From Ascidiimonas sp046199005 (GTDB lineage: Bacteria > Bacteroidota > Bacteroidia > Flavobacteriales > Flavobacteriaceae), in assembly GCA_046199005.1 (NCBI GenBank), contig CP176050.1, positions 3,596,001-3,660,000 on the forward strand: a stretch of 64,000 nt of DNA, written 5' to 3'. Below are positions 18,496-31,685 of this stretch, piece by piece (position 1 is the first letter of the stretch; every line of letters begins with the position of its first letter). The notes below the pieces were generated by a model, which worked only from the letters and a program-made list of their open reading frames with translations, did no database searches and was not told where the DNA came from. The translations under genes were made by a program, and so were the position numbers.

Positions 18496-19953
18496 ATGGG
18501 AAAATTAAGAGGATTTTTGGAATTTGAAAGAGCACGGGAAGAAAATATTTCGGCTAAAGAACGTATTAAAAACTATAAGGAGTTTACCAAAGAACTGCCA
18601 GCAGATGAAATATCAAAACAAGGAGGGCGTTGCATGGATTGTGGTATTCCTTTTTGCCATAGCGGATGTCCTTTAGGTAACATGATACCCGATTTTAATG
18701 ATGCCGTCTATAAAAATGACTGGCAAAAAGCCCTACGCATTCTGCATGCTACCAATAATTTTCCAGAATTTACCGGTCGATTATGCCCGGCACCTTGCGA
18801 ATCTGCTTGCGTGCTAGGACTTATCAAATCACCAGTTTCCATCGAGTTGATTGAGAAATACATCGTAGAACGAGGTTTTATGGAAGGTTGGATCAAAGCA
18901 GAGCCTCCAGCAAAAAGAACGCAGAAAAAAGTAGCGGTTGTTGGTTCAGGACCAGCAGGTCTTGCAGCTGCCCAACAGCTTAATCGGGCGGGGCATACAG
19001 TTACAGTTTTTGAACGAGACCAAAAAATCGGCGGTCTCTTACGCTACGGTATTCCTGATTTTAAACTTGAAAAAAAGGTAATTGATCGCAGATTAGCAAT
19101 TCTGGAAGAAGAAGGTATTATTTTTAAAACAGGCGTAGAAGTCGGGGTTAATTATGAAGTTGAAAAATTAAAGGCTTTTGATGCCGTGGTACTCTGTGGA
19201 GGAGCTACAAAAAGGAGAGAAATGACGATCCCCGGTTCAGACGCAAACGGAGTAGTTCAGGCGATGGATTTTCTCAAAAAAAATAATGAAGTAGTAGATG
19301 GCATTGGTAAACACACAGAAGCACTTCATGCGAGAGACAAACATATAATTGTGATAGGAGGCGGTGATACTGGTTCCGATTGTATTGGTACTTCTAACAG
19401 ACACGGAGCTAAATCGGTAACTAATTTCGAGATTATGCCCATGCCGCCAGAACATCGGTCTGAAGATCATCCATGGCCTTTCTGGCCTTTTACCCTTAAA
19501 ACCAGCTCTTCACATGAAGAAGGTTGCGAGAGAAACTGGAGCATCAATACAAAAGAATTTATTAAAGATAAAGAAGGACGGTTAAAAGCACTTAAGACCA
19601 TTGAGGTTAAATGGGTAAGAGAAAAGGGAGAAAGACCTCGATTGATAGAGATCGAAGGCACTGAAAAAGAATGGCCTTGTGATATGGCACTACTGGCTCT
19701 TGGTTTTACAGGGCCTCAAAACACGTTGGTAGAAAAATTAGGGCTCCATACAGATCCGCGGTCTAATGTTAAAGCATCTAATTATCAGACGAACATTCCT
19801 ACGGTTTTTACCGCTGGAGATATGCGCAGAGGTCAATCTTTAATTGTTTGGGCGATCTCTGAAGGAAGAGAAGCGGCTCATGAAGTAGATAAATTCCTGA
19901 TGGGCAAATCTTCGCTTCCAGTAAAAGAAAAAGGCGATCTTCCTGCAGCTTAA
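18496..19953 (+). CDS. gltD: Glutamate synthase, small subunit
   Basis: 485-aa flavoprotein that delivers electrons from NAD(P)H to GltB. N-terminal cysteines for two 4Fe-4S clusters are in 'CMDCGIPFCHSGCPLGN' and 'CPAPCESACV'. The FAD-binding loop is 'VVGSGPAGLAAAQQL' and the pyridine-nucleotide loop is 'VIGGGDTGSDCIGT'. The C-terminal 'FTAGDMRRGQSLIVWAI' is the second FAD contact. It directly follows gltB and is clearly co-transcribed. Confidence 0.97.
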   Translation: MGKLRGFLEFERAREENISAKERIKNYKEFTKELPADEISKQGGRCMDCGIPFCHSGCPLGNMIPDFNDAVYKNDWQKALRILHATNNFPEFTGRLCPAPCESACVLGLIKSPVSIELIEKYIVERGFMEGWIKAEPPAKRTQKKVAVVGSGPAGLAAAQQLNRAGHTVTVFERDQKIGGLLRYGIPDFKLEKKVIDRRLAILEEEGIIFKTGVEVGVNYEVEKLKAFDAVVLCGGATKRREMTIPGSDANGVVQAMDFLKKNNEVVDGIGKHTEALHARDKHIIVIGGGDTGSDCIGTSNRHGAKSVTNFEIMPMPPEHRSEDHPWPFWPFTLKTSSSHEEGCERNWSINTKEFIKDKEGRLKALKTIEVKWVREKGERPRLIEIEGTEKEWPCDMALLALGFTGPQNTLVEKLGLHTDPRSNVKASNYQTNIPTVFTAGDMRRGQSLIVWAISEGREAAHEVDKFLMGKSSLPVKEKGDLPAA

Positions 19954-20139
19954 AAAGGGATTCACTACAAAATGGAATAAATTTAAAATAGGCTACATAA
20001 TTATTTTTAACCTACATTTGAAATAATTTTTAAAGCCTTATAATTTTATCCGCCTACCTACGTTTAACAATGGTATTATAAATGATATAAGAAATCACTT
20101 ACTTAATTGTGATTTCCATGACTGTAATCAAACGCCATA

Positions 20140-22539
20140 ATGAACAAAGCAATAAGTCTTTTTGTATTTCTTTTCCTTCTATTTAATCAAGTATCTTTTT
20201 CTCAGACGAAATACACTCTAAGTGGTGTGATTTCAGAAGCAATGAGTAACGAAAGTATGATAGGTGTAAATATCATTATTCCAGAACTCCGTACAGGGGT
20301 AACCACTAACGAATACGGATTCTACTCCATCACACTTCCGGCCGGTTCATACACTTTTGAGATAAGTGCTATTGGGTTTAAAACCATTGTTCAGGAAATC
20401 AACCTTGATCAGGATAAGAAAATTAACTTTAGCCTGGAAGAGGCAGTTGAAGAACTGGAAGAAGTCGTTTTAACCGAGAAGTCGGAGAAGCTGGATATTC
20501 GAAAACCCCAAATGAGTGTTAACATTTTAAGTACTTCTACCATAAAAAACATACCCGTTGTCCTGGGTGAAGCCGATGTAATTAAATCATTATTACTATT
20601 ACCCGGAGTAACTAACGCAGGAGAAGGGGCTTCCGGCTTCAATGTCCGTGGAGGTGCGGTAGACCAAAATTTAATTTTACTGGACGAAGCTACCATTTTT
20701 AATTCTTCGCACTTGTTTGGTTTCTTTTCAGTGTTTAATCCGGATGCCATCAAGGATATCAAATTATTCAAGGGCGGTATTCCTGCGAGGTATGGAGGAA
20801 GAGTGTCTTCGGTACTGGAAATTTTTCAAAAAGAAGGAAACAGTAAAGAATTGAAGGTGAATGGTGGAATCGGCGCCGTTTCCAGCAGATTTTTAGCTGA
20901 AGGGCCTATCGTCAAAGATCGTGGGGCTTTCTTATTTGGAGGAAGAGCCTCGTATGCACATCTTTTTTTACCCCTTTTTGACATTGATAATAAAGCCTAT
21001 TTCTACGATTTGAACACCAAATTAAATTACAGGATCAATGAAAGAAATAATATTTTCTTATCGGGATATTTTGGTCGGGATGTTTTTAGCATTAATGATG
21101 TTTTTGAGAATACCTATGGCAATGCCGTGGTGAATTTTAGATGGAATCATCTGTTTTCTGACAAACTGTTTTCAAATTTATCCCTGATCTATTCTGATTA
21201 TTATTATGGACTCGAACTGGATTTTGTAGGGTTTAGATGGAATTCAGGGATTGCCAATTTCAATCTTAAATACGACTTGAAACATTATTTAAACGATAAG
21301 TTTCAGGTGAACTATGGTATAAATAACATCTACTACAGTTTTAATCCTGGTAAAATAGAACCTAACAGTAGCGAATCTGGTATTATTGAGGAGCAACTCA
21401 CCAAAAAATATGCGAACGAATCTGCTGCTTATGTAGATGTTGAACATCAGGTTACCGACAAGCTTAGCGTTCAATATGGTCTGAGACTGAGTCATTTTAT
21501 GAGATTGGGTCAGGATGAAATTTTTGTCTATGAAAATGACAGGGCGGTTACCTTTGATCCTTTTCTACTGATTTATCAGGAAGGAACGCCAATAGATACT
21601 ATCAGTGCTGGAAGAAGTGAGCAGCTGGCTTCATTTACGAATCTAGAACCCCGACTGGCAATGTCTTATGTTTTCAACCGAAATAATTCAGTCAAAGCCA
21701 GCTATACGCGTATGGCGCAATACCTTCATTTACTTTCCAATACCAGTTCGCCAACACCACTTGATGTATGGACGCCCAGTGGTCCTTTCGTTAAACCTCA
21801 AATACTGGATCAATACGCCTTGGGATATTTTAGAAATTTTGAAAATGGAAAATACTCACTTGAGACCGAGGTTTTTTATAAAGATGTAGCCAACAGGATC
21901 GATTATATAGATGGTGCGAACCTTATCGCAAATGAGGCGATCGAAAGAGTAATCTTAAACGGGCAGGCAAGAGCTTACGGATTGGAGATTCTCTTCCGTA
22001 AGAACGAAGGCCGTTATACAGGTTGGATTGCCTATACCCTTTCAAAATCAGAACAGCGAACTCCCGGGCGACCTGCAGTTGTGGATAACGGGAGATCTAA
22101 CCTGGAAACGGGAATTAATTTAGGTAACTGGTATAACACTCCTTACGATAAAACGCATGATATTTCTATTTATAATAGTTACGAACTAAACGAGAAGTGG
22201 TCTTTTAACATGAATTTTGTGTACCAGACAGGCCAGCCCACGAACTACCCTATTGGAAAATTTGAGTTTCAGGGACTTACTATTCCTTACTACGGCTTAA
22301 GAAATAAAGAAAGGCTTCCAGATTATCATAGAATTGATATTTCTGCCAAGCTTACCCCTCGTAAAAATGCTAACCGGAAACTACAAGGGGAGTGGATCTT
22401 TAGCATTTACAATTTATACAGCAGGCGCAATGCGGCGTCTATTAACTTCAGAAGAAATCAGGATACCGGAGCTAATGAAGCTGTAAGAACATCTATCTTC
22501 GGAATTGTCCCATCTGTAACCTACAATTTTAAATTTTAG
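20140..22539 (+). CDS. TonB-dependent receptor with carboxypeptidase-like N-domain
   Basis: 799-aa outer-membrane protein. Signal peptide 1-22 (ending 'VSFSQ'), CarboxypepD_reg-like domain at about 24-105 ('SGVISEAMSNESMIGVNI'), a plug domain at about 120-230 containing 'GFNVRGGAVDQNLILLDEA', then a beta barrel rich in aromatic alternating strands and ending in Phe ('VPSVTYNFKF'). It is shorter than SusC-type receptors and is paired with a DUF4249 lipoprotein four bases downstream, a recurring two-gene pattern in Bacteroidota. The substrate is unknown. A TACATTTG (20013-20020) about 120 nt upstream could be its -7 box but lacks a good TTG. Confidence 0.9.
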   Translation: MNKAISLFVFLFLLFNQVSFSQTKYTLSGVISEAMSNESMIGVNIIIPELRTGVTTNEYGFYSITLPAGSYTFEISAIGFKTIVQEINLDQDKKINFSLEEAVEELEEVVLTEKSEKLDIRKPQMSVNILSTSTIKNIPVVLGEADVIKSLLLLPGVTNAGEGASGFNVRGGAVDQNLILLDEATIFNSSHLFGFFSVFNPDAIKDIKLFKGGIPARYGGRVSSVLEIFQKEGNSKELKVNGGIGAVSSRFLAEGPIVKDRGAFLFGGRASYAHLFLPLFDIDNKAYFYDLNTKLNYRINERNNIFLSGYFGRDVFSINDVFENTYGNAVVNFRWNHLFSDKLFSNLSLIYSDYYYGLELDFVGFRWNSGIANFNLKYDLKHYLNDKFQVNYGINNIYYSFNPGKIEPNSSESGIIEEQLTKKYANESAAYVDVEHQVTDKLSVQYGLRLSHFMRLGQDEIFVYENDRAVTFDPFLLIYQEGTPIDTISAGRSEQLASFTNLEPRLAMSYVFNRNNSVKASYTRMAQYLHLLSNTSSPTPLDVWTPSGPFVKPQILDQYALGYFRNFENGKYSLETEVFYKDVANRIDYIDGANLIANEAIERVILNGQARAYGLEILFRKNEGRYTGWIAYTLSKSEQRTPGRPAVVDNGRSNLETGINLGNWYNTPYDKTHDISIYNSYELNEKWSFNMNFVYQTGQPTNYPIGKFEFQGLTIPYYGLRNKERLPDYHRIDISAKLTPRKNANRKLQGEWIFSIYNLYSRRNAASINFRRNQDTGANEAVRTSIFGIVPSVTYNFKF

Positions 22540-22543
22540 AATC

Positions 22544-23386
22544 ATGAAAAAATTTCTTTACATACTAACACTAAGTTTTTTCTTTTCGGGATGTGAAGAC
22601 GTCGTAGATATAGACGTATCCGGAGAAGACCCGAGGCTAATAATAGATGCATTAATTCGTGTTGATGAAAGTAGCCCAAGCACCCTAATAAGCGTACGTG
22701 CTTTAGAGTCCAGTTCATTCTTTGACGAGCCCGTCCCTACACAACTCACTCAGATCACCATTGTAAATCTTTCAAGATCGGAAAATGAGGTGTTATTGGA
22801 AACTGAATCTGGCTCGGGCATATATGAAAAAATAGTGGGAACCGGTTTTCTTACTTCTGGAGATCTCCTATTGCAGGTAGAGCATAAAGGTAAATTTTAC
22901 TTAGCGCAAACCAAGTATGTGAGAACACTAGATATTGACACCATTGAACAGGGTGACGGAAATTTGTTCGGAGATAACGAAACAGAGATCGTAGTAAGCT
23001 TCAATGATATTCCTGATGAAGATAATTTTTACTTGTTTGACTTTGATTTTGGTGAATATTTAGTGACCGAAGATACCTTTTACAGAGGGCAGAGTTTCAC
23101 CTTTTCGTATTTCTATGATGACGAGCTTGCATCTGGCCTGGATGTGTCTATAAGTATCCTTGGAGTGGATGAGCCTTTTTATAATTATATGGAGCAACTG
23201 CTAGAACAGTCATCAGACGATTTCGGACCTTTTGCCACTCCGGTGACAACCGTTAGAGGTAATTTGATTAATGTAACCGATATCGACAACATTGATTTTT
23301 TTGATAATGTGGGGGATCCAGACAATTTTGCTTTAGGATATTTTGCTGTATGCCAAACATTTACTCAGGTCTTTACGATTGAGTAG
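22544..23386 (+). CDS. DUF4249-family lipoprotein
   Basis: 280-aa lipoprotein with signal peptide and lipobox ending at Cys17 ('FFFSGCEDV'). The mature start 'CEDVVDIDVSGEDPRLIIDA' is the hallmark of the DUF4249 family, which is predicted to be a surface beta-sandwich lipoprotein. It directly follows the TonB-dependent receptor and is most likely its accessory. Biochemical function is not established. The C-terminus ('CQTFTQVFTIE') is near the expected family end. No terminator is visible after it on the plus strand. Confidence 0.82.
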   Translation: MKKFLYILTLSFFFSGCEDVVDIDVSGEDPRLIIDALIRVDESSPSTLISVRALESSSFFDEPVPTQLTQITIVNLSRSENEVLLETESGSGIYEKIVGTGFLTSGDLLLQVEHKGKFYLAQTKYVRTLDIDTIEQGDGNLFGDNETEIVVSFNDIPDEDNFYLFDFDFGEYLVTEDTFYRGQSFTFSYFYDDELASGLDVSISILGVDEPFYNYMEQLLEQSSDDFGPFATPVTTVRGNLINVTDIDNIDFFDNVGDPDNFALGYFAVCQTFTQVFTIE

Positions 23387-23527
23387 TAATAGCACGAGTT
23401 ATTTATAAATTCTTCGCATTCAATAATTTTAGTCCTTGAGGCAGGGACGAGTTGTATTGAAAGCCTACCTTAAGACTTATTTTTCATATCTAATGGCCAT
23501 GCTAGTACTTAGCTAATATTTTTAAAT

Positions 23528-23613
23528 TTATTAGCACCACCAAAGAGTCTAATTCCTTGAGCTTGCCTCGAAATTAAACGTTTGTTTCAAGAAAATGCCT
23601 CACGGGCTTGCCC
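23528..23613. repeat. Dispersed intergenic repeat, copy 1
   Basis: Matches the reverse complement of 61147-61233. The central 29 bp (23563-23591) are identical to the complement of 61169-61197, and flanks on both sides match with scattered changes over about 86 bp. No open frame is shared. It lies between the DUF4249 gene and the 5S terminator. Confidence 0.8.
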
Positions 23614-23636
23614 TTAGATAAATTTATTGCATAAAA

Positions 23637-23662
23637 AAACCCTGATCGATTGATCAGGGTTT
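23637..23662 (-). terminator. Terminator of the rRNA operon
   Basis: Perfect 11-bp stem (23637-23647 with 23652-23662), loop GATT, with a run of A on the plus strand that gives a U tract on the minus strand. It begins just after the 3' end of the 5S gene. Confidence 0.88.
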
Positions 23663-23664
23663 GA

Positions 23665-23773
23665 GCAAGGCGGCGACATACTCTCCCGGTTACCCAGTAC
23701 CATCTGCGCTGATGGGCTTAACTACTCTGTTCGGAATGGTAAGAGGTGAGCCCCATCGCTATAACCACCTTAA
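23665..23773 (-). rRNA. rrf: 5S ribosomal RNA
   Basis: About 109 nt. Conserved minus-strand blocks 'CCGAACAGAGTAGTTAAGCC' and 'GATGGTACTGGGTAACCGG' are present, and the end sequences AAGG..G and CGCCTT pair as helix I. Ends are estimated to within a few bases. The 5' end lies inside a tandemly repeated unit. Confidence 0.93.
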
Positions 23774-23903
23774 ATTGTTGGGCTATAGTTGACTTTTGTG
23801 AGCCCTCCCGAAGCGTCGGGACTATAACCACCTTAAATTGTTGGGCTATAGTTGGCTTTTGTGAGCCCTCCCGAAGCGTCGGGACTATAACCACCTTAAA
23901 TTG
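23759..23903. repeat. Tandem duplication spanning the 5S 5' boundary
   Basis: Two 63-bp units, 23759-23821 and 23822-23884, differ at one base; a third partial copy of 19 bp follows (23885-23903). Each unit carries the first ~13-15 nt of the 5S gene (minus-strand AAGGTGGTTATAG) plus about 48 bp of upstream spacer, including a CCCGA-AGCG-TCGGG hairpin. The 23S-5S spacer therefore holds two extra copies of the 5S front end. Confidence 0.9.
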
Positions 23904-23958
23904 TGAGCCGGGGGTCTTCAAGGGGTGTACCCTAAAAGACACTTACGGCAATAAGATA

Positions 23959-23973
23959 ACATATTGAGATAAA
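23959..23973 (-). other. 23S processing stem, 3' arm
   Basis: These 15 bases are the exact reverse complement of 27025-27039, on the other side of the 23S gene. In the transcript the two arms can pair and bring the 23S ends together, as in the RNase III processing stalks of other bacteria. Pairing is seen in sequence; processing is inferred. Confidence 0.7.
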
Positions 23974-24062
23974 AAATTATGTGGAGCAAAACAGTGTTAC
24001 ACCTTAGGTAATCTTTCAAAAGAGCTGCCTGCTCCCCGATTGCTCGGGAAGCAAACTTCGTA

Positions 24063-26892
<2,830 letters not shown>

Positions 26893-27024
26893 GTACTTTT
26901 TGTCTCTTTGATTCTTACTTTATTGTATTACTTTACTGTGTCACTCCTTAATCCATGAAAAATCCCTCTAAGAAAATTTCCATCAAATTAAAAAATAACA
27001 AGCTTACGTTTTACTCGTATTTTC

Positions 27025-27047
27025 TTTATCTCAATATGTCAATGAAC
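27025..27047 (-). other. 23S processing stem 5' arm and boxA-like leader motif
   Basis: 27025-27039 pairs perfectly with 23959-23973. The overlapping minus-strand motif GTTCATTGACATATTG (27032-27047) is identical to one at 29284-29299 in the 16S leader. A motif repeated ahead of both large rRNAs resembles the boxA antitermination signals of rRNA operons. Confidence 0.65.
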
Positions 27048-27139
27048 GTTGTGGCAAAACATCAACCAAACATCCGAAAATGAAACGTGATGATTAAGAT
27101 GCTCTTAAGCACTATACACTTAAAAAAACATCGCCATGG

Positions 27140-27213
27140 TGGAGAATATCGGAGTCGAACCGATGACCTCCTGCGTGCAAGGCAGGCGCTCTAGCCAGCT
27201 GAGCTAATCCCCC
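27140..27213 (-). tRNA. tRNA-Ala (anticodon UGC)
   Basis: 74-nt cloverleaf in the 16S-23S spacer; anticodon loop CTTGCAC between CCTGC and GCAGG; T-loop TTCGACT. The CCA tail is encoded (27137-27139), unlike in the tRNA-Val gene of this window. Confidence 0.97.
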
Positions 27214-27378
27214 ATGTAATGTCAGATCGTTAACCAGTTATCTGATAACAATACCCAACGTATAACGGCTACTCAACCTCTAAAATTTCCAATTCTAATT
27301 TCCAATGAACGTAACTTCTTGATCAGCCACAAAAAAACAAGAACGCAATCACGCAAATACCCGTCTTTCCTTAAACTA

Positions 27379-27403
27379 ACTAAAAGTAGTCTCGGGCAGA
27401 CTC
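27379..27403. repeat. Duplicated 3' end of tRNA-Ile in the spacer
   Basis: 25 bp identical to 27475-27499, which covers the 3' acceptor strand and part of the T-arm of tRNA-Ile (27483-27499) plus 8 bp of flank. A shared CCCGTCTTTCCT block precedes each copy (27360 and 27461). The extra copy lacks the rest of the tRNA, so it is not a gene. An inverted repeat TCCCGAAACTTCGGGA lies between the two copies. Confidence 0.85.
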
Positions 27404-27482
27404 CCTTCCCTTCGATTACACTCAGGGTAAACTCGCTCAGGACATCCCGAAACTTCGGGACCCGTCTTTCCTCGACTAAAAG

Positions 27483-27556
27483 TAGTCTCGGGCAGACTCG
27501 AACTGCCGACCTCTACATTATCAGTGTAGCGCTCTAACCAGCTGAGCTACGAGACT
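27483..27556 (-). tRNA. tRNA-Ile (anticodon GAU)
   Basis: 74-nt cloverleaf, acceptor AGTCTCG/CGAGACT, anticodon loop CTGATAA between CTACA and TGTAG, T-loop TTCGAGT. Discriminator A; CCA not encoded. First tRNA after 16S, the usual order 16S-Ile-Ala-23S. Confidence 0.97.
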
Positions 27557-27639
27557 TCATTCTTTTTTTATATTTATTGACAGCTAAAGCAAATTCATAA
27601 CAAGTAAGTAGCCCATACTTATTATCTGATCGTTCTCTA

Positions 27640-29158
<1,519 letters not shown>

Positions 29159-29283
29159 TTGTCTGTTATATACTATAATCAACCAAACAACAAATATTTA
29201 ACCCTCACTCATTATAAATTTGCTTAAATTGTTGCAAAAGTCTACATGTAAACTAATACACATAAACCCTCGCGTGCTGTCAA

Positions 29284-29299
29284 CAATATGTCAATGAAC
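29284..29299 (-). promoter_or_regulatory. boxA-like motif in the 16S leader
   Basis: Minus-strand GTTCATTGACATATTG, identical to 27032-27047 ahead of the 23S. Likely antitermination signal by analogy with other rRNA operons. Confidence 0.55.
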
Positions 29300-29345
29300 T
29301 TGTAAATTCTTTTTTAATCCTCGCCCTACTCCCGTAAAGCGGGTG

Positions 29346-29377
29346 CAAATATAAAAACATTCTTTTAACTCAACCAA
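29346..29377 (-). promoter_or_regulatory. rRNA promoter P2 (downstream)
   Basis: Minus strand: TTG (29375-29377), 21-nt spacer, TATATTTG (29346-29353), followed by CACCCGCTTT. The start would be about 185 nt before the 16S. The interval 29159-29620 holds no gene; it contains this promoter, P1 and the leader. Confidence 0.82.
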
Positions 29378-29490
29378 ATATTTTATCACTATTTTTTTGA
29401 TAAAACATAAGACCTTGTAAATCCGTTTATTACACCTGAAAAATTAATGAACTTTTCGCTTCAAGCTTTTCATAACCCCGAAAGCGGTTG

Positions 29491-29522
29491 CAAATATACC
29501 ACCATTTTTAACCTTCTTACAA
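29491..29522 (-). promoter_or_regulatory. rRNA promoter P1 (upstream)
   Basis: Minus strand: TTG (29520-29522), 21-nt spacer, TATATTTG (29491-29498), followed by CAACCGCTTT. Spacer length, -7 box and downstream sequence are nearly the same as in P2, 145 bp away. Confidence 0.82.
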
Positions 29523-29620
29523 CTTTTTAAGACGATTTTTTTAGCCTTTTTAATACCCGTGCTGAATATCAATACGTTACATGAAAATACAACCCGAAAT
29601 TAAGAAAATTGGAGCGTGAA

Positions 29621-31567
29621 TCAGATAAAAAAGTTCCACACCAAACCAAACCTCACTATAAAATCCCGATAGGGATGATCTGGCGCCGAGTAAAAATTAG
29701 CATCCGAAAAAGGAGAATTAAAATGTTCTGCCTTTAAATAAATACGAGTTTGTTTCACCTTTGCATTAATAAAGAAATCAAATAATGGAAAAGCTCCAAA
29801 CTGTTCATTACCCTGTGTATAAAACTCACCTAGCAAAGGACTATATGCATCCATATAGTATGAAGAAAAATATTTGAAAGTAATTCCAGTTTGTAAATAC
29901 ATTGCCTTTTTGAAAAGATGGTCTGAAAAGTATAATGTATTTCTTGTTGTCAATTCCGGAACATTAAGAATCAAACCGTCCTGATCTACATTTTGATACA
30001 TGACCGTATTGGCCAAAGCAAATTTTCCCAAACGGAATTCGTTGCTAAACTTAATCTTTAAATAATTAATTGTGTTGACACTTTGAACTGGTGAAACCTG
30101 CGCATCTTCTAAGTCTGAAGAGGCAGTAAAAAACGTGTAGTTATCGAGCGCAGTGTAATTAACAGATATATCAAACCACTTAGGCAAACTTAAGCTGAAT
30201 TTAAATAGCTTGGTATCTTCTTTTTTAAAAGTATCTGTATTCTGCCAATTGTAAGCTATATAATTGCTTTGATATAATAAGGTATTAAAATCGGGCATTC
30301 TATTTGTAGATTGTATCCCTGCCTCGATAAAGCCTCCGTTCTTAAAACCATATAGTGCAGATGCATTTATATTTGACCCACCAAGCTCTCCGGATACGTT
30401 TGCTGTTCCATCAAAATTGACTGAAAACCCACCAAGCTGCTTTTCCCAGGTAGCTCCTACGGCAACTTCAGTACCTTTTAGTTGATTCTCAATTACACCG
30501 TCATTCGTAAACAAGATGCTCTTGAAAAAATAATCATAATTATAAGTAATAGCCTTGAAACCCAATTTTCCGGTAATATGGTTCTGATAAGACACATCAA
30601 GCTGATTGAACATTGCTCTTAACTGAGATCGGTCTATTAAATCGGAACTTTGAAAAGCTTCTCCAAAAAAATCTCTGGCCGTATTCTGAGTATACCGGTA
30701 AAGTTTTGTTTCATAATTAAACTGATGTCCCAAACTTATACTGGAAGACTTTACAGAATCCTTTTTCTTTTTAAGGTAGTAACGCTGATCTATGAAATAA
30801 CGCTTACCAACCAGGAAATTTTCAGCATCCTGAAATGCAACATCTATTCTTGATCTATCGGTAAATTCATCTTCACCAGATTCAAACTGATTCCTATTAG
30901 TGATACCGCCGTTCTCCTGATTTGCAATATCTTGCGAAACCCAGTGTCCTCTTAAAAAATATCTGTTGTTTTTAGTTCTGAAATTCGCAGTCAAACGAAA
31001 ATTCCCTACGCTTGACCTGATATTTTGATATTTACCCAAAGAACGAAGCCCTTTGTTTGCAATGGAGAAATTGAATTGCTCTGAGGTATTCGCTGTAAAA
31101 AAACCATCTGCCAACTGACCCTGCTCCATTACTGTTTTAAAAAAAAGCTCGGTGACCGGAGTAGGCACATGATAATAATGAATGTCCTCCACTTGCATAT
31201 AATTGTAATGCTTTGCATCTGCCCCGAGATTAGGATAGAGACTAATTCCAGTAAAATCTCTCCCCAGCTCGTTGTAAGTCTGTCCTACATTGGAAAATGG
31301 TAAAAGTTCAAAATCATCTTTACGCAAATAATTGAATTTGTATTCTTTCTGAATGGTAAGAGAAGTATCTACATAGGTTGTATCCCTGTTGTAAGCTATG
31401 ATCTTATAATCCTTTATTGAGATACTGTCAAGCAAAGCATCTCTATCGGTCACAGAAAGAGATACAGGTCTTCCGGTTGGTTGAGCAACAGGCTTCTCTT
31501 CTTTCTCTTGGGCTGTACAAAAAATTGAACTCAATAAAGTTGCTAAAAGCACAATCCTATATTTCAT
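29621..31567 (-). CDS. Putative outer-membrane porin (Porin_10-like)
   Basis: 648 aa with signal peptide (1-19, ending 'IFCTAQ'). A conserved-looking N-terminal block includes 'YLRKDDFELLPFSNVGQTYNELG' and 'YPNLGADAKHYNYM' with 'HYYHVPTPVTELFFKT'. The remainder is a long run of amphipathic aromatic strands ending in 'FGLVWNFFI', as expected of a large beta barrel with a C-terminal aromatic residue. Flavobacterial proteins of this pattern are annotated 'putative porin'; substrate unknown. It lies just upstream of the rRNA promoters in the same direction; I see no terminator between them, so read-through into rRNA is conceivable. Confidence 0.78.
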   Translation of the reverse strand: MKYRIVLLATLLSSIFCTAQEKEEKPVAQPTGRPVSLSVTDRDALLDSISIKDYKIIAYNRDTTYVDTSLTIQKEYKFNYLRKDDFELLPFSNVGQTYNELGRDFTGISLYPNLGADAKHYNYMQVEDIHYYHVPTPVTELFFKTVMEQGQLADGFFTANTSEQFNFSIANKGLRSLGKYQNIRSSVGNFRLTANFRTKNNRYFLRGHWVSQDIANQENGGITNRNQFESGEDEFTDRSRIDVAFQDAENFLVGKRYFIDQRYYLKKKKDSVKSSSISLGHQFNYETKLYRYTQNTARDFFGEAFQSSDLIDRSQLRAMFNQLDVSYQNHITGKLGFKAITYNYDYFFKSILFTNDGVIENQLKGTEVAVGATWEKQLGGFSVNFDGTANVSGELGGSNINASALYGFKNGGFIEAGIQSTNRMPDFNTLLYQSNYIAYNWQNTDTFKKEDTKLFKFSLSLPKWFDISVNYTALDNYTFFTASSDLEDAQVSPVQSVNTINYLKIKFSNEFRLGKFALANTVMYQNVDQDGLILNVPELTTRNTLYFSDHLFKKAMYLQTGITFKYFSSYYMDAYSPLLGEFYTQGNEQFGAFPLFDFFINAKVKQTRIYLKAEHFNSPFSDANFYSAPDHPYRDFIVRFGLVWNFFI

Positions 31568-31634
31568 TCCATATGATTTAAGGCAAAGGTAATTTTTTTA
31601 CCCTTAAATGATACTTACAATTTGTTAAACAAAA

Positions 31635-31660
31635 AAACACCCATGAGTTCATGGGTGTTT
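31635..31660 (-). terminator. Terminator after the SusC/SusD pair
   Basis: Perfect 12-bp stem (31635-31646 with 31649-31660), 2-nt spacing at the centre, core CACCCATGA. A run of A on its left gives a U tract on the minus strand. It also isolates the porin gene's promoter region. Confidence 0.85.
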
Positions 31661-31685
31661 ATAAATTTATATGTTATACTAACTT

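Noticed and set aside
23718..23942. 75-aa open frame with repeated 'VVIVPTLREGSQ'
   Set aside because: It is a translation of the 5S boundary repeats and hairpins in the rRNA spacer; not a protein.
27379..27403. Second tRNA-Ile gene
   Set aside because: Only the 3' end is duplicated; the D-arm and anticodon arm are missing.
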